A stretch of 64,000 nt of DNA from Thermus sediminis (lineage in GTDB: Bacteria > Deinococcota > Deinococci > Deinococcales > Thermaceae). Every line of letters starts with the position of its first letter. Position 1 is the first letter of the stretch. The stretch is from contig NZ_QURO01000004.1 in assembly GCF_003426945.1 (NCBI RefSeq), positions 434,001 through 498,000 on the forward strand, written 5' to 3'. The notes under the pieces were generated by a model that worked only from the letters and a program-made list of their open reading frames with translations, was not told the origin of the DNA and ran no database searches. The translations under genes and the position numbers were made by a program. Shown piece after piece: positions 50,599 through 60,073 of the stretch.

Positions 50599-51786
50599 GT
50601 GCTGAGCAAAACCCCCTTCACCCGTCCCCAGGCCCAGGAACTGCTAAGGCGGCTCAAAGCACCCCGCCACCTGCTCCAGGTGGTCCTAGGCCCCAGGCAG
50701 GTGGGCAAGACCACCCTCGCCCTGCAGGTGGCCCAGTCCTCCGGCCTCCCCTACCACTACGCCTCCGCCGATGAGCCCACCCTCAAGGAAGCCCCCTGGC
50801 TGGAAACCCAGTGGACCCTGGCCCGCCGCCTGGCCCAGGGAGGGGAGGCTCTCTTGGTCCTGGACGAGGCCCAGAAGGTGCTGGGCTGGTCGGAGACTCT
50901 GAAGCGCCTCTGGGACGAGGACACCCTCCAGGGCCTTCCCCTCAAGGTGGTCCTCCTGGGCTCCTCGCCCCTGCTCCTGCAAAAGGGCCTTTCCGAAAGC
51001 CTCGCCGGCCGCTTTGAGGTCCTTCACCTCCCCCACTGGACCTTTTACGAAATGGAGCAGGCCTTCGGGTACACCCTCCCCGAGTACCTCTACTTCGGGG
51101 GGTACCCTGGCGCGGCCCCCTTGCGTGAAGAACCGGAGAGGTTCGCCCGCTACATCAAAGACGCCCTTCTAGAAACCACCCTGGGCCGGGACATCCTGCT
51201 CCACACCCGGGTGGAGAAGCCCGCCCTCCTGCGAAGGGTCTTGGAGCTGGGCCTCCTCTACAGCGGCCAGGTGCTCTCCTACACAAAGATGCTGGGGCAA
51301 CTCCAGGATGCCGGCAACACGGTGACCCTGGCCCATTACCTAGAGCTCTTAGAAGGGGCAGGTCTTCTAGGCGCCCTGCAAAAGTACGCCGCCGAGCCCT
51401 TCCGGCGCCGCGCCTCGAGCCCCAAGCTCCTCGCCCTGAACACGGGGCTCATCACCGCAGTCCTGGGGCTTTCCCCGGAAGAGGTGTGGGAGGACGCCGC
51501 CCTCATGGGGCGGCTTGTAGAAACCAGCATGGGCGCCCACCTTCTAGCCCACGCTCCTCGCGGGGGCTTTGAGGTGTACTATTGGCGGGAGAAGGACCAG
51601 GAGGTTGACTTCGTCCTAAAGAAGGGGAAGCGCCTCCTGGCCCTGGAGGTCAAAAGCGCCCCATCAAAGAGGACCAAGGGCCTGGAAGCCTTTACCCGGG
51701 CCTTTGGCGGGAAAGGCCTGCTCCTGGGCCCAGGGGGCATCCCCTTGGAAGCCTTCCTCCGGGAGGACCCCCTGGCCTTCCTTTAG
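50599..51786 (+). CDS. AAA_14/DUF4143 ATPase with C-terminal nuclease-like domain
   Basis: A 395-residue protein. Walker A GPRQVGKTTL lies at 31-40, Walker B LVLDEAQKV near 88, and a DUF4143 region from about 190 contains PD-(D/E)xK-like spacing (VDFVLKKGKRLLALEVKS, about 335-352). Proteins of this family are common, often patchily distributed in prokaryotes, and have no well-established role; toxin, defence or mobile-element links have been suggested. The gene is alone between glmM and polA, with its own operator-like repeat. GTG 50599 is the start; no ribosome site is seen. Confidence 0.85.
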   Translation: MLSKTPFTRPQAQELLRRLKAPRHLLQVVLGPRQVGKTTLALQVAQSSGLPYHYASADEPTLKEAPWLETQWTLARRLAQGGEALLVLDEAQKVLGWSETLKRLWDEDTLQGLPLKVVLLGSSPLLLQKGLSESLAGRFEVLHLPHWTFYEMEQAFGYTLPEYLYFGGYPGAAPLREEPERFARYIKDALLETTLGRDILLHTRVEKPALLRRVLELGLLYSGQVLSYTKMLGQLQDAGNTVTLAHYLELLEGAGLLGALQKYAAEPFRRRASSPKLLALNTGLITAVLGLSPEEVWEDAALMGRLVETSMGAHLLAHAPRGGFEVYYWREKDQEVDFVLKKGKRLLALEVKSAPSKRTKGLEAFTRAFGGKGLLLGPGGIPLEAFLREDPLAFL

Positions 51787-51792
51787 GCACCC

Positions 51793-54291
51793 CTACCCCT
51801 TGGCGGAGAGCCAGTCCTCCCCTATCCCCACCTCCACCACCAGGGGCACGGCCAAGGGGTAGACCCCCTCCATGACCTCCTTGGCCATCTGGGCCACGGC
51901 CTCCGCCTTCTCCCTGGGGGCCTCGAGGACCAGCTCGTCGTGCACCTGGAGGAGCATCCTGGCCCCCATGGCCTCAAGCCTAGGGAAGAGCCTCACCATG
52001 GCCAGCTTCATGAGGTCGGCGGCCGTGCCCTGGACGGGCATGTTGAAGGCCATGCGCTCGGCAGCCTCCCGCACGCTCTTGACCCGGGCGTTGAGGTCGG
52101 GCACGTAGCGGCGGCGGCCAAAGAGGGTCTCCACGTACCCCCGCCTCCTCCCCTCCTCCAGGGTCCCCTCGATCCAGGCCCGCACCCTGGGAAAGCCCCG
52201 GAAGTACCGCTCAATGAAGGCCTGGGCCTCCTCGTAGGGGATGGCGAGCTCCTGGGAGAGGCGGTGGGCGGACATGCCGTAGAGGACACCAAAGTTGACC
52301 GTCTTGGCCGCCCGGCGCATCAGGGGGTCCACCGCCTCCCGGGGGACGCCGAACATCCAGCTCGCCGTCTCCGTGTGGATGTCCCGGCCCTCCCGGAAGA
52401 CCCGGATCAGGTTTTCGTCCCCGGAGAGGTGGGCCAGGACCCTGAGCTCTATCTGGCTGTAGTCCAGGGCCACGAGGACCCACCCCTCCTCGGCGAGGAA
52501 GGCCCGGCGGATCCTTTGGCCCAGGGGGGTGCGGATGGGGATGTTCTGCAGGTTGGGGTCGGAGCTAGAAAGCCTTCCCGTGGCCGTGGCCGTCTGGTTG
52601 AAGCGGGTGTGGAGGCGGCCCGTCCTCGGGTGGATCAGGTCCGGGAGGGGGTCTATGTAGGTGCTCTTCAGCTTGGTGAGCTCCCGGTACTGGAGGATCT
52701 TCTCCACGATGGGGTGGGCCTCCCGCAGGGCCTCGAGGACCTGGGCGCTCGTGGAGCGCTTCCCCGTCTTCTCCGTCTTGCCGATGGCGGGAAGCCCTAG
52801 CTCATCAAAGAGGACCCTCTCCAGCTGGTCCCGGGAGTTCAGGTTGAAGGGGCGGCCCGCCAGGCGGTGGATCTCGGCCTCGAGGCGGGCGATTTCCTCA
52901 GAAAGCTCCAAGGAGAGGGCCTTCAGGTAGGGTACGTCCAGCCTGACCCCCGTGGCCTCCATGTGGGCGAGGACGAGGGAGAGGGGCCTTTCCACCTCCC
53001 GGTAGAGCCAAAGGAGCCTTTCCTCCCCCTGAAGCCTCTCCCAGAGGTTGGCGAAGAGCCTCTCCGAAAGGGCCGCCCGCTCCCCCGCCTCCTCCGTCCA
53101 ATCCCCCCCGTACCGCCGGGCCACGCCCTCGGGGGTGGTGTTGGAGGGGTCCAGGAGGTAGGCGAGGAGCAGGGGGTCGTCCCCCGGGGGGAGGCCAAAG
53201 CCCTCCCTCAGGGCCAGGACGGCCAGGTCCTTGGCGAGAAGCCCCCGGACCCCCTTTAGGTCCCCCAGGGCGGCGAGGGGCTCAGGGGCCCGGTGGACCC
53301 TGCCCCCCTTGGCGGCGGCCAGGGCCAGGAGCTCCGCCCACATGGGCTCCTTGCGGGAGAGGAGGAAGCCCACGAAGGCCCCTTCCGGCGGGGGCCAGGG
53401 GGCCTCCTCCCAGGCCTTGGGGCCTTCCAGGAGGCCGAACTCGTGGAGGAGGCTCCCAAACTCAAGCCCCTCCAAAAAGGCCTTGAGCCCCTCCCGGTCG
53501 GGCTTCCGCCTCTTGGCGAAGTCCACCTCCAGGGGGAGATCGGTGCGCAACCGGACCAGGTCCCAGGCGCGCTTCAGGTCCTCCATGTGGGCCTGGATCC
53601 TCTCCCTTGGGGCGGGCCTCAACTGGTCCAGGTTCTGGAGGAGGTTTTCCAGGCTTCCCCACTCCTCTATGAGCCTCCTCGCCGTCTTCTCCCCGATGCC
53701 CCTGACCCCGAGGAGGTTGTCGGAAGGGTCCCCGGAAAGGGCCCGGTAGTCCGCCCACTGCTCCGGCCTAAGGCCGTACTTTTCCCAAAGCCAAGCCGGG
53801 GTGAGGAGGTGCCCCTCGGGGTGGAGGATGGCGATGCGCTCGGAAAGGAGCTGGTAGAGGTCCTTGTCGGCGGTGAGGATCCGCACCTCATAGCCTTCCC
53901 CCTCCGCCTTTTTGGCCAGGGTGGCCAGGACATCGTCCGCCTCGTAGCCCGGGACCTCGAGGCGCTCTAGCCCCAAGAGGTCCACCAGCTCCTTGATGAG
54001 GGCAAGCTGCCTGGGGAAGTCCTCCGGCGTGGGGGCCCGGCCCGCCTTGTACCCCTCGTAGGCCTCGTGGCGGAAGGAGGGGGCCTTGGCGTCAAAGACC
54101 ACGATCACCGCGTCCCCGTCCTCCTTGAGGGCCTTGAGGAGGCTCTTGGCGAAGCCGTAGACCGCCTGGACGGGCTCGCCCCGGCTGGTGGTAAGGCCCC
54201 TTAGGGCAAAAAAGGCGCGGTAGGCCAGGTGGTGGCCGTCCACCAGGAGGACCCGGCCCTTGGGCGCAAAGAGGGGCAGCATCCCCTCCAT
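51793..54291 (-). CDS. polA: DNA polymerase I (Taq-type)
   Basis: An 832-residue family A polymerase in register with Taq numbering. Residues 1-290 are the 5'-3' flap nuclease (YEADDVLATLA), 290-422 a vestigial 3'-5' exonuclease lacking its metal acidic residues, and 423-832 the polymerase. Motif A is DYSQIELRVLAHLSG (Asp610), the O helix RRAAKTVNFGVLYG (Phe667) and motif C VHDE (Asp785). It lacks proofreading, as is known for Taq. GGAGG lies 7 nt before ATG 54291. Confidence 0.98.
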   Translation of the reverse strand: MEGMLPLFAPKGRVLLVDGHHLAYRAFFALRGLTTSRGEPVQAVYGFAKSLLKALKEDGDAVIVVFDAKAPSFRHEAYEGYKAGRAPTPEDFPRQLALIKELVDLLGLERLEVPGYEADDVLATLAKKAEGEGYEVRILTADKDLYQLLSERIAILHPEGHLLTPAWLWEKYGLRPEQWADYRALSGDPSDNLLGVRGIGEKTARRLIEEWGSLENLLQNLDQLRPAPRERIQAHMEDLKRAWDLVRLRTDLPLEVDFAKRRKPDREGLKAFLEGLEFGSLLHEFGLLEGPKAWEEAPWPPPEGAFVGFLLSRKEPMWAELLALAAAKGGRVHRAPEPLAALGDLKGVRGLLAKDLAVLALREGFGLPPGDDPLLLAYLLDPSNTTPEGVARRYGGDWTEEAGERAALSERLFANLWERLQGEERLLWLYREVERPLSLVLAHMEATGVRLDVPYLKALSLELSEEIARLEAEIHRLAGRPFNLNSRDQLERVLFDELGLPAIGKTEKTGKRSTSAQVLEALREAHPIVEKILQYRELTKLKSTYIDPLPDLIHPRTGRLHTRFNQTATATGRLSSSDPNLQNIPIRTPLGQRIRRAFLAEEGWVLVALDYSQIELRVLAHLSGDENLIRVFREGRDIHTETASWMFGVPREAVDPLMRRAAKTVNFGVLYGMSAHRLSQELAIPYEEAQAFIERYFRGFPRVRAWIEGTLEEGRRRGYVETLFGRRRYVPDLNARVKSVREAAERMAFNMPVQGTAADLMKLAMVRLFPRLEAMGARMLLQVHDELVLEAPREKAEAVAQMAKEVMEGVYPLAVPLVVEVGIGEDWLSAKG

Positions 54292-54434
54292 GTTACCCCT
54301 CCGCCGCCTGACCCCGGGCAGCGTCCAGGAAGGCCTTTAGAACCCCCTTCTTGCAGGGCCGGCCGGAACTCCTTCGGGCAGCAAGGACCCCTCCTGCCGG
54401 GAAATCCCGGCCCTGGGCCCTCAGAGGGGGAGGC

Positions 54435-55232
54435 TCACTGGGCCTCCCCCAGGGCCTCGAGGGCCGCCCGCTCCATCCCCTTTGGGTCCGGGAGGAGGCC
54501 CGTCCAGATTTGCAAGGCCAGGGCCCCCTGCCAGGCCAGCATGGGAAGCCCCGTCTGCACCAAAAGTCCCTTGGCCTTGGCCTCCCTCAGAAAGCGGGTC
54601 CAAAGGGGGCGGTAGACCAGGTCCACCGCCGCCCCCGCCTCGGGGAAGAGCTCGGCGGGAAGGGGGGTTTCCTCGGGGGCGTGGAGGCCTACGCTGGTGG
54701 CGTTCACCAGGAGCCTGGCCTCCTTGGCCCTTTCCAGGGGCACGGCCTTTAGGCCCAGCTCCGCCGCCAGGGCCTGGGCTCTCTCCGGGGTACGGTTCCA
54801 AATCCAGACCTCTAGCCCCGACCCCCGTAGGGCGAAGGCCACCGCCCGGGCCGCCCCCCCGGCCCCCAGGACCAGGGCGGGGCCCTGAAGGGGAATCCCT
54901 CCTGCCTTTAGGGCCTCCAGGAAGCCGGGGGCATCGGTGTTGAAGCCAAGGAGGCAACCCCCTGCGGATAGCACCGTATTCACCGCCCCGATGGCCCTGG
55001 CCTCCGGCGAGACCCAGTCCAGGAGCTCCCAAGCCCTCTCCTTCAAGGGGAGGGTGAGGTTTACCCCCCGGTAGACCTGGCGCACCTCCTCTAGCCGCTC
55101 AGGAAGCCTCTCCAGGGGGGTCTCCAGGGCCCGGTAGACGCCCCTCAGGCCTAGGCTCCCAAGGGCGTGGCGATGGATGGCCGGGGACAGGGAGTGGGTC
55201 ACGGGGTGGCCCAGGACAGCAAAGCGCAGCAT
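54435..55232 (-). CDS. aroE: Shikimate dehydrogenase
   Basis: A 265-residue NADP-dependent enzyme reducing 3-dehydroshikimate in aromatic synthesis. GHPVTHSLSPAIHRHAL at 8-24 binds shikimate, the catalytic lysine is in NLTLPLKERA, NTVL and GFNTDAPGF follow, and the cofactor loop LGAGGAARAV with WNRTPERA indicates NADP. A TATCCT -10-like element is 7 nt before the ATG, facing the nfeD promoter. The 143-nt gap to polA has no clear gene. Confidence 0.95.
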   Translation of the reverse strand: MLRFAVLGHPVTHSLSPAIHRHALGSLGLRGVYRALETPLERLPERLEEVRQVYRGVNLTLPLKERAWELLDWVSPEARAIGAVNTVLSAGGCLLGFNTDAPGFLEALKAGGIPLQGPALVLGAGGAARAVAFALRGSGLEVWIWNRTPERAQALAAELGLKAVPLERAKEARLLVNATSVGLHAPEETPLPAELFPEAGAAVDLVYRPLWTRFLREAKAKGLLVQTGLPMLAWQGALALQIWTGLLPDPKGMERAALEALGEAQ

Positions 55233-55285
55233 CCCTTCCAGGATAGCGTGACCCAGGACCCACCTTGACAGGTAAACGATATAGA

Positions 55286-56560
55286 ATGGAGGTGGTGGTC
55301 AGGCTACTCTTGGCTCTCCTCCCCCTCCTCCTTCCCCTAGCCCTGGGGAAAACCTACCTGGTGCCCATCCAGGGGGAGATCGATCCGGCCTTGGCCGTCT
55401 TCGTGGACCAGGCCCTCTCCCGGGCCGAGCGGGAGGGAGCCAGTGGAGTGGTCTTCCTCATAGACACCCCAGGGGGCAGGGTGGACGCCGCCATAAGGAT
55501 CTCCGACCGGATCCTGCAGACCCCCCTGCCCACCCTGGCCGTGGTGCAAAACGCCTTCTCCGCCGGAGCCCTTATCGCCCTCTCCTGCCGCCAGATCGCC
55601 ATGCTCCCGGGTTCGGAGATCGGGGCCGCCCTCCCCGTGGTGGCCCTGCCCCTGAGCCAGCCCCAGCCGGCGGACGCCAAGGTGATCTCCGCCCTCCGGG
55701 GCAAGTTCCGCTCCGTGGCCGAGGCCCGGGGGAGGCCGGTCCAGCTGGCGGAGGCCATGGTGGACCCCAACATAGAAATCCCCGGCCTCACCGCCAAGGG
55801 AGAGCCCCTGACCCTCTCCGCGGACAGGGCGGTGGAGCTAAAGGTGGCGGACTTCAGGGCAGGAAGCCTTCCTGAGGCCCTTAGGCAGGCGGGCTTCAAC
55901 CCGGAAACCGAGAGGCTCACCCCCGGTCCCCGGGTCCAGGTGGCCCGCTTCCTCACCAGCTCCGCGGTGGCGGGCCTTCTCCTAGCCCTGGGGCTCCTTT
56001 TCCTCCTCTTGGAGCTCTTCACCCCCGGGTTTGGGGTCCTGGGGGCCTTGGGCCTGGGCCTTCTGGGGCTGTACTTCGCCGGGGGGTGGCTGGCGGGGCT
56101 TTCCGGGGCTTTTGAACTCCTCCTCTTCTTCCTAGGGGTGGCCCTCCTCCTGGCCGAGGCCTTCGTCTTTCCTGGGTTCGGCGTGGCCGGGGCCTTGGGG
56201 GTGGGAGCCATTTTGGCCTCCGTCTACTTCACCTTTGGGGAAAACGCCCTCATGGTGATCGCCATCGCCGTCATCGCCTTGGGGCTTGGCCTGCTTTTGG
56301 TGTTCCGCTCTCTCCCCAGGACCCGCCCCGCCCGGGCTCTGGTCCTGGAAAGCGCCATCGAGGCCCATGCCACCGGGGACCAGGTGGAGGTGGGCATGGT
56401 GGGCACCGCCCTCACGGACCTGCGGCCTGGGGGGGTGGCCCGTTTCGGCGCCAAGCGCGTGGACGTGGTAGCCAACCGTGGGTTCATCCCCAAGGGCACC
56501 ACCATCCGGGTGGTGGAGGTGCGGGGGCCCACGGCGGTGGTAGAACCGTTGGAGGAATAG
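55286..56560 (+). CDS. NfeD-family membrane serine protease-like protein (ClpP-class)
   Basis: A 424-residue NfeD1b-type protein. After a signal peptide (about 1-22), residues 23-220 form a ClpP/SppA-like domain with [14 protein letters not shown] and the presumed nucleophile serine in [11 protein letters not shown]. Four or five membrane helices follow (about 225-345), and a C-terminal OB fold contains [26 protein letters not shown]. It works with FloA in membrane microdomains. ATG 55286 follows a TATAGA -10; GTG 55292, exactly 6 nt after it, is a possible leaderless start. Confidence 0.87.
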   Translation: MEVVVRLLLALLPLLLPLALGKTYLVPIQGEIDPALAVFVDQALSRAEREGASGVVFLIDTPGGRVDAAIRISDRILQTPLPTLAVVQNAFSAGALIALSCRQIAMLPGSEIGAALPVVALPLSQPQPADAKVISALRGKFRSVAEARGRPVQLAEAMVDPNIEIPGLTAKGEPLTLSADRAVELKVADFRAGSLPEALRQAGFNPETERLTPGPRVQVARFLTSSAVAGLLLALGLLFLLLELFTPGFGVLGALGLGLLGLYFAGGWLAGLSGAFELLLFFLGVALLLAEAFVFPGFGVAGALGVGAILASVYFTFGENALMVIAIAVIALGLGLLLVFRSLPRTRPARALVLESAIEAHATGDQVEVGMVGTALTDLRPGGVARFGAKRVDVVANRGFIPKGTTIRVVEVRGPTAVVEPLEE

Positions 56561-56561
56561 T

Positions 56562-57539
56562 ATGGAAGGAATCGGCGTACTCTTTTTGGCTTTTGTCGTC
56601 CTTATCCTGGTCTTCCTCTTCTTCAGCTTCATCCCGGTGGGCCTCTGGATCTCCGCCTGGGCGGCGGGGGTGCGGGTGCCCCTCATCACCCTGGTGGCCA
56701 TGCGCCTACGGCGCGTGCCCCCAGCCAAGATCATCTACCCTCTGATCAAGGCCACCAAGGCGGGATTGGACGTGCGCCTGGACCGCCTCGAGGCCCACTA
56801 CCTGGCGGGGGGCAACGTGGACCGGGTGGTGGACGCCCTCATCGCCGCCGACAAGGCGGGCATCCGGCTCACCTTTGACCGGGCGGCGGCCATCGACCTG
56901 GCGGGCCGGGACGTGCTGGAGGCGGTCCGGGTCTCCGTGAACCCCAAGGTGATCCAGACCCCCATGGTGGCCGCGGTGGCCAAGGACGGGATCCAGCTCC
57001 TCGCCACCGCCCGGGTCACGGTCCGGGCCAACATCGATCGCCTGGTGGGCGGGGCCGGGGAGGAGACCATCATCGCCCGGGTGGGGGAAGGCATCGTGAC
57101 CACCATCGGCTCCTCCACCTCCCATAAGGAGGTTCTGGAAAACCCCGACCGCATCTCCAAGACCGTCTTGGAAAAGGGCTTGGACGCGGGCACCGCCTTT
57201 GAGATTCTCTCCGTGGACATCGCCGACGTGGACGTGGGCAAGAACATCGGGGCCCAGCTCCAGATCGACCAGGCGGAGGCCGACAAGAAGATCGCCCAGG
57301 CCAAGGCGGAGGAGCGGCGGGCCATGGCCGTGGCCGCGGAGCAGGAGAACCGGGCCCTGGTGGAGGCCATGCGGGCCAAGCTGGTGGAGGCCCAGGCCCA
57401 GGTGCCCCAAGCCCTAGCGGAGGCCCTGAAGACAGGCAACCTGGGGGTCATGGAGTACTACCGCTTGAAGAACATCGAGGCGGACACCGACATGCGGGAG
57501 TCCATCAGCCGGGCGGCCAGGCCCGTGGGTGAGGAATGA
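56562..57539 (+). CDS. floA: Flotillin-like protein FloA
   Basis: A 325-residue membrane scaffold protein with an N-terminal membrane hairpin (residues 3-45), a PHB/SPFH-like region (about 60-200) and a C-terminal coiled coil rich in Ala-Glu repeats ([27 protein letters not shown]). FloA organises lipid microdomains with NfeD proteins. It starts 1 nt after nfeD, and its stop overlaps the next gene. Confidence 0.93.
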   Translation: MEGIGVLFLAFVVLILVFLFFSFIPVGLWISAWAAGVRVPLITLVAMRLRRVPPAKIIYPLIKATKAGLDVRLDRLEAHYLAGGNVDRVVDALIAADKAGIRLTFDRAAAIDLAGRDVLEAVRVSVNPKVIQTPMVAAVAKDGIQLLATARVTVRANIDRLVGGAGEETIIARVGEGIVTTIGSSTSHKEVLENPDRISKTVLEKGLDAGTAFEILSVDIADVDVGKNIGAQLQIDQAEADKKIAQAKAEERRAMAVAAEQENRALVEAMRAKLVEAQAQVPQALAEALKTGNLGVMEYYRLKNIEADTDMRESISRAARPVGEE

Positions 57540-57934
57540 GCCTAGGCGACCTCTTGGGCCTCCTCTTCCTCCTCTTCTTCGTCATCATCCCCATCCTCCA
57601 GGGTCTAAGCCGCCGTCCCACCCCTACGCCCCCGGTCTTCCCCGAGGAGCCACCCCCCCCCGAGCCTCCTCCCGAACCCAGGCCCAAGGCCAGGCCCAAA
57701 CCCCGGCCCAAATCCCCACCCGCCCCCCTTCCCCAGCAAAGGCCGGAGGCGAGGGGCCCCGAACAGCGCCCCTCCCTTGAAAGGGTCCCCCTCGAGGTGC
57801 GCTTCCGGGAGGAGGTGGAGAAAGAGACGCCCCTTCTGCAAAGAAAACCCCGGCGGCTGGTGGCCGCTGACCGGGAGAGCCTGTTGAAAGGGGTGATATG
57901 GCACGAGATCCTGAAGCGGCCCAAAGGCTTTTGA
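57536..57934 (+). CDS. Small membrane protein with proline-rich stalk
   Basis: A 132-residue protein with one N-terminal helix (residues 5-24), a proline/arginine-rich low-complexity linker (about 27-75) and a C-terminal helical segment ending [21 protein letters not shown] do not recognise a domain. The ATG overlaps the floA stop (ATGA) and the end overlaps phoH, so it belongs to the same operon and may tether another protein to flotillin domains; this is inference from position. Confidence 0.65.
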   Translation: MSLGDLLGLLFLLFFVIIPILQGLSRRPTPTPPVFPEEPPPPEPPPEPRPKARPKPRPKSPPAPLPQQRPEARGPEQRPSLERVPLEVRFREEVEKETPLLQRKPRRLVAADRESLLKGVIWHEILKRPKGF

Positions 57935-58893
57935 TCCCCTTCAGGCCCGAGGAGACCCTGGCCTTTTTGGGCCAGGCGGACAAGAACCTGAAGAAGCTCC
58001 GCGCCCTCCTCCGAGAAGCCTTCGGCGAAAACCTCAGGCTGGTGGTGCGGGGGGACCAGGTGGAGCTTTCCGGGGAGCCCGAGGCGGTGGCGGTAGCCGA
58101 GCGGGCGGTGCGGGACCTCCTGGCCCTCCTCCGCCAGGGGGCGGAGCTGGACGAGCCCACCCTGGAGCAGGCGGTGGCCCTGGCCCAGGAGGGGCAGGGC
58201 CTCTATCAGGCCACCACCCCGGAGGCGGAGCTAAGCCTCCCCGGGCGCCTCCGCCCCAAGACCCCGGGGCAGAGGCGCTACGTGGAGGCCATCGCTAAGC
58301 ACGACATCACCTTCGGCATCGGCCCCGCCGGGACGGGCAAGACCTACCTGGCCGTGGCCATGGCCGTGAGCCACCTCCGCGCCCGCAAGGCGAAGCGCAT
58401 TGTCCTCACCCGGCCTGCGGTGGAGGCGGGGGAGAAGCTGGGGTTTTTGCCGGGGGACATCCAGGCCAAGGTGGACCCCTACCTCAGGCCCCTCTACGAC
58501 GCCCTCTTTGACATGATCGACGCTGAGCGCTTTGAGCAGTACCTCCAGTCCGGCATCATTGAGGTGGCCCCTCTGGCCTTCATGAGAGGCCGCACCCTCA
58601 ACGATGCCTTCATCATCTTGGATGAAGCCCAAAACACTACGCCGGAGCAGATGAAGATGTTCCTCACCCGGATGGGCTTCAGCTCCAAGATGGTCATCAC
58701 AGGGGACGTGACCCAGATCGACCTGCCCAAGCACCAAAAGTCGGGCCTCATCGAGGCCACCCGCATCCTGAAGGGGATCGAGGGCATCGCCTTCATCTAC
58801 TTCAAGGAGTCCGACGTGGTCCGCCACCCCCTGGTGGCCCGCATCATCAAGGCCTACGAGGAGGCCGAGCTTGGTGGTGGTCCTGGCCCATAA
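57898..58893 (+). CDS. PhoH-family ATPase
   Basis: A 331-residue PhoH-like protein. A KH-like N-terminal region (about 1-90) precedes a P-loop ATPase core with Walker A GPAGTGKTYLAV near residue 141, TRPAVEAGEKLGFLPGD, and Walker B AFIILDEAQNTTPEQMKMFLTRMG. PhoH proteins are RNA-associated and usually adjoin ybeY, as here. ATG 57898 lies in the end of the previous gene. It overlaps ybeY by about 23 nt. Confidence 0.92.
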   Translation: MARDPEAAQRLLIPFRPEETLAFLGQADKNLKKLRALLREAFGENLRLVVRGDQVELSGEPEAVAVAERAVRDLLALLRQGAELDEPTLEQAVALAQEGQGLYQATTPEAELSLPGRLRPKTPGQRRYVEAIAKHDITFGIGPAGTGKTYLAVAMAVSHLRARKAKRIVLTRPAVEAGEKLGFLPGDIQAKVDPYLRPLYDALFDMIDAERFEQYLQSGIIEVAPLAFMRGRTLNDAFIILDEAQNTTPEQMKMFLTRMGFSSKMVITGDVTQIDLPKHQKSGLIEATRILKGIEGIAFIYFKESDVVRHPLVARIIKAYEEAELGGGPGP

Positions 58894-59290
58894 GCGCCCC
58901 AAGAGGGGCCTGGTCCCCCGGCTCCGGCGGGCCCTCGCCGCCCTCATGGACGAGCTTGGGGTGGGGGACAAGGCGGTCACGGTGATCCTCACGGGAGACC
59001 GCCGCCTGAGGGCCCTGAAGCGGGCCTGGTGGGGGGAGGATGAGGCCACGGACGTCCTCTCCTTCCCCCATTACGAGCCCGGGGACCCCTTCGTGCCCCC
59101 GCATCTGGGGGACATCTGGATCAGCCTGGACACCGCCCAGCGCCAGGCGGAGGCCCGGGGGGCTTCCCTGGAGGAGGAGGTCCTGGTCCTGGCGGCCCAC
59201 GGGCTTTGGCACCTCCTGGGCCACGACCACGGGAGGGAGGAGGGTTGGGAAGGCTTCCGCCAAGTCCAAGAGAGGATCCTCGCCCTGTGA
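58871..59290 (+). CDS. ybeY: Endoribonuclease YbeY (16S rRNA maturation)
   Basis: A 139-residue metal-dependent RNase. The zinc motif HGLWHLLGHDH is near residue 110, and DEATDVLSFPHYEPGD is the other family signature. It processes the 16S rRNA 3' end and supports ribosome quality control. TTG 58871 or GTG 58874 is the start; both give sensible N-termini. Its TGA overlaps the dgkA start. Confidence 0.93.
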   Translation: MVVVLAHKRPKRGLVPRLRRALAALMDELGVGDKAVTVILTGDRRLRALKRAWWGEDEATDVLSFPHYEPGDPFVPPHLGDIWISLDTAQRQAEARGASLEEEVLVLAAHGLWHLLGHDHGREEGWEGFRQVQERILAL

Positions 59291-59643
59291 AGGGGCTGGT
59301 GCGCTCCTTCGCCTACGCCCTTGAGGGCCTGGCCTACGCCTGGCGGGTGCAGCGGAACTTCCGCCTCGAGGCCTACCTGGGCCTTTTCGCCCTCCTCCTC
59401 GCCCTATGGCTAGGGGTGAGCCTGGTGCCCGTCCTCCTCCTCATCGCCCTGGTCCTCTCCCTGGAGCTCCTGAACACCGCCCTCGAGGCCCTCACCGACC
59501 TGGCGAGCCCCGTCTACCACCCCCTGGCCAAGCGGGCCAAGGACACCGCTGCGGCCGCCGTCCTCCTGGCCAGCCTCCTGGCCCTCCTCACCGGCCTCTA
59601 CCTCTTCCTTCCCCCCTTCCTCTCCCGGCTTGGGCTAAGCTAA
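59287..59643 (+). CDS. dgkA: Diacylglycerol/undecaprenol kinase
   Basis: A 118-residue membrane kinase with three helices. The signature ELLNTALEALTDLASPVYHPLAKRAKDTAAAAVLL (split here: ELLNTALEALTDL and AKRAKDTAAAAVLL) holds the catalytic Glu and Asp. It phosphorylates diacylglycerol or undecaprenol; the Gram-positive-like form is usually the latter. GTG 59287 overlaps the ybeY stop. Confidence 0.9.
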   Translation: MKGLVRSFAYALEGLAYAWRVQRNFRLEAYLGLFALLLALWLGVSLVPVLLLIALVLSLELLNTALEALTDLASPVYHPLAKRAKDTAAAAVLLASLLALLTGLYLFLPPFLSRLGLS

Positions 59644-59647
59644 GGGC

Positions 59648-60010
59648 ATGGACTACGAAGAAAGGGAGTTGATCCTGGAGCTCTTTCCAGGCACCTCCCC
59701 TGACCTCCTCCCCCTGGGGGAGATCCTCTACTACCGGGACGAGGAGGGGCGGGTGGTGATCGCGGAAAAAGGCCCCCCTGAGCTCCGCCTGGCCCTCGAG
59801 CCCCTCCCCGGGCCCGTGGTCGGCCCCCAGGTGTGCGAGGCCTGCCGCCGCCACCTCTCGGGGAGCGCCTTGGGCTTCTTCCGCCACCCGGTGGGGGGCA
59901 AGGAGACCCACCTCCGCTACCTCCTCCTCTGCCGGGACACCGCCTCCTGCGCCGGCCACGCCGAGCCCGAGCGTTTGAGGGGAATCCTCCTTCGGGGTAT
60001 ACTTACCTGA
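59648..60010 (+). CDS. Hypothetical protein with four conserved-looking cysteines
   Basis: A 120-residue soluble protein. [11 protein letters not shown] (near 62) and [11 protein letters not shown] (near 93) supply C-x2-C and C-x5-C pairs, suggesting a treble-clef zinc finger like the C-terminal domain of FusB/FBP proteins; this link is weak. The gene ends just after the gfh1 promoter -10. ATG 59648 is 4 nt after the dgkA stop. Confidence 0.6.
   Translation: MDYEERELILELFPGTSPDLLPLGEILYYRDEEGRVVIAEKGPPELRLALEPLPGPVVGPQVCEACRRHLSGSALGFFRHPVGGKETHLRYLLLCRDTASCAGHAEPERLRGILLRGILT
59975..60003 (+). promoter_or_regulatory. Promoter of gfh1-lysS
   Basis: -35 TTGAGG (59975-59980), 17-nt spacer, -10 TATACT (59998-60003). 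Both lie within the 3' end of the previous gene. The predicted start near 60010 leaves a 64-nt leader that can fold around GGAGGTCGGC/GGCCGGCCTCC. Confidence 0.65.
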
Positions 60011-60073
60011 GAAGGAGGCCCTTGGGCCAAGGAGGTCGGCTTTGGCCGGCCTCCATGACTTACGAGGTGAGCT

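Noticed and set aside
53200-53420. Functional proofreading exonuclease in PolA.
   Set aside because: The expected acidic metal ligands of the DEDD exonuclease are absent; the domain is vestigial as in Taq.
54292-54434. Possible gene fragment between aroE and polA (a minus-strand frame ending KAFLDAARGQAAEG).
   Set aside because: Too short, with no start and no recognisable motif; chance in GC-rich DNA is as likely.
55265-55270. TTGACA as -35 for nfeD.
   Set aside because: The only downstream -10 (TATAGA) is 9 nt away, too close for sigma-A, and a 17-nt spacing lands on GGAGGT.
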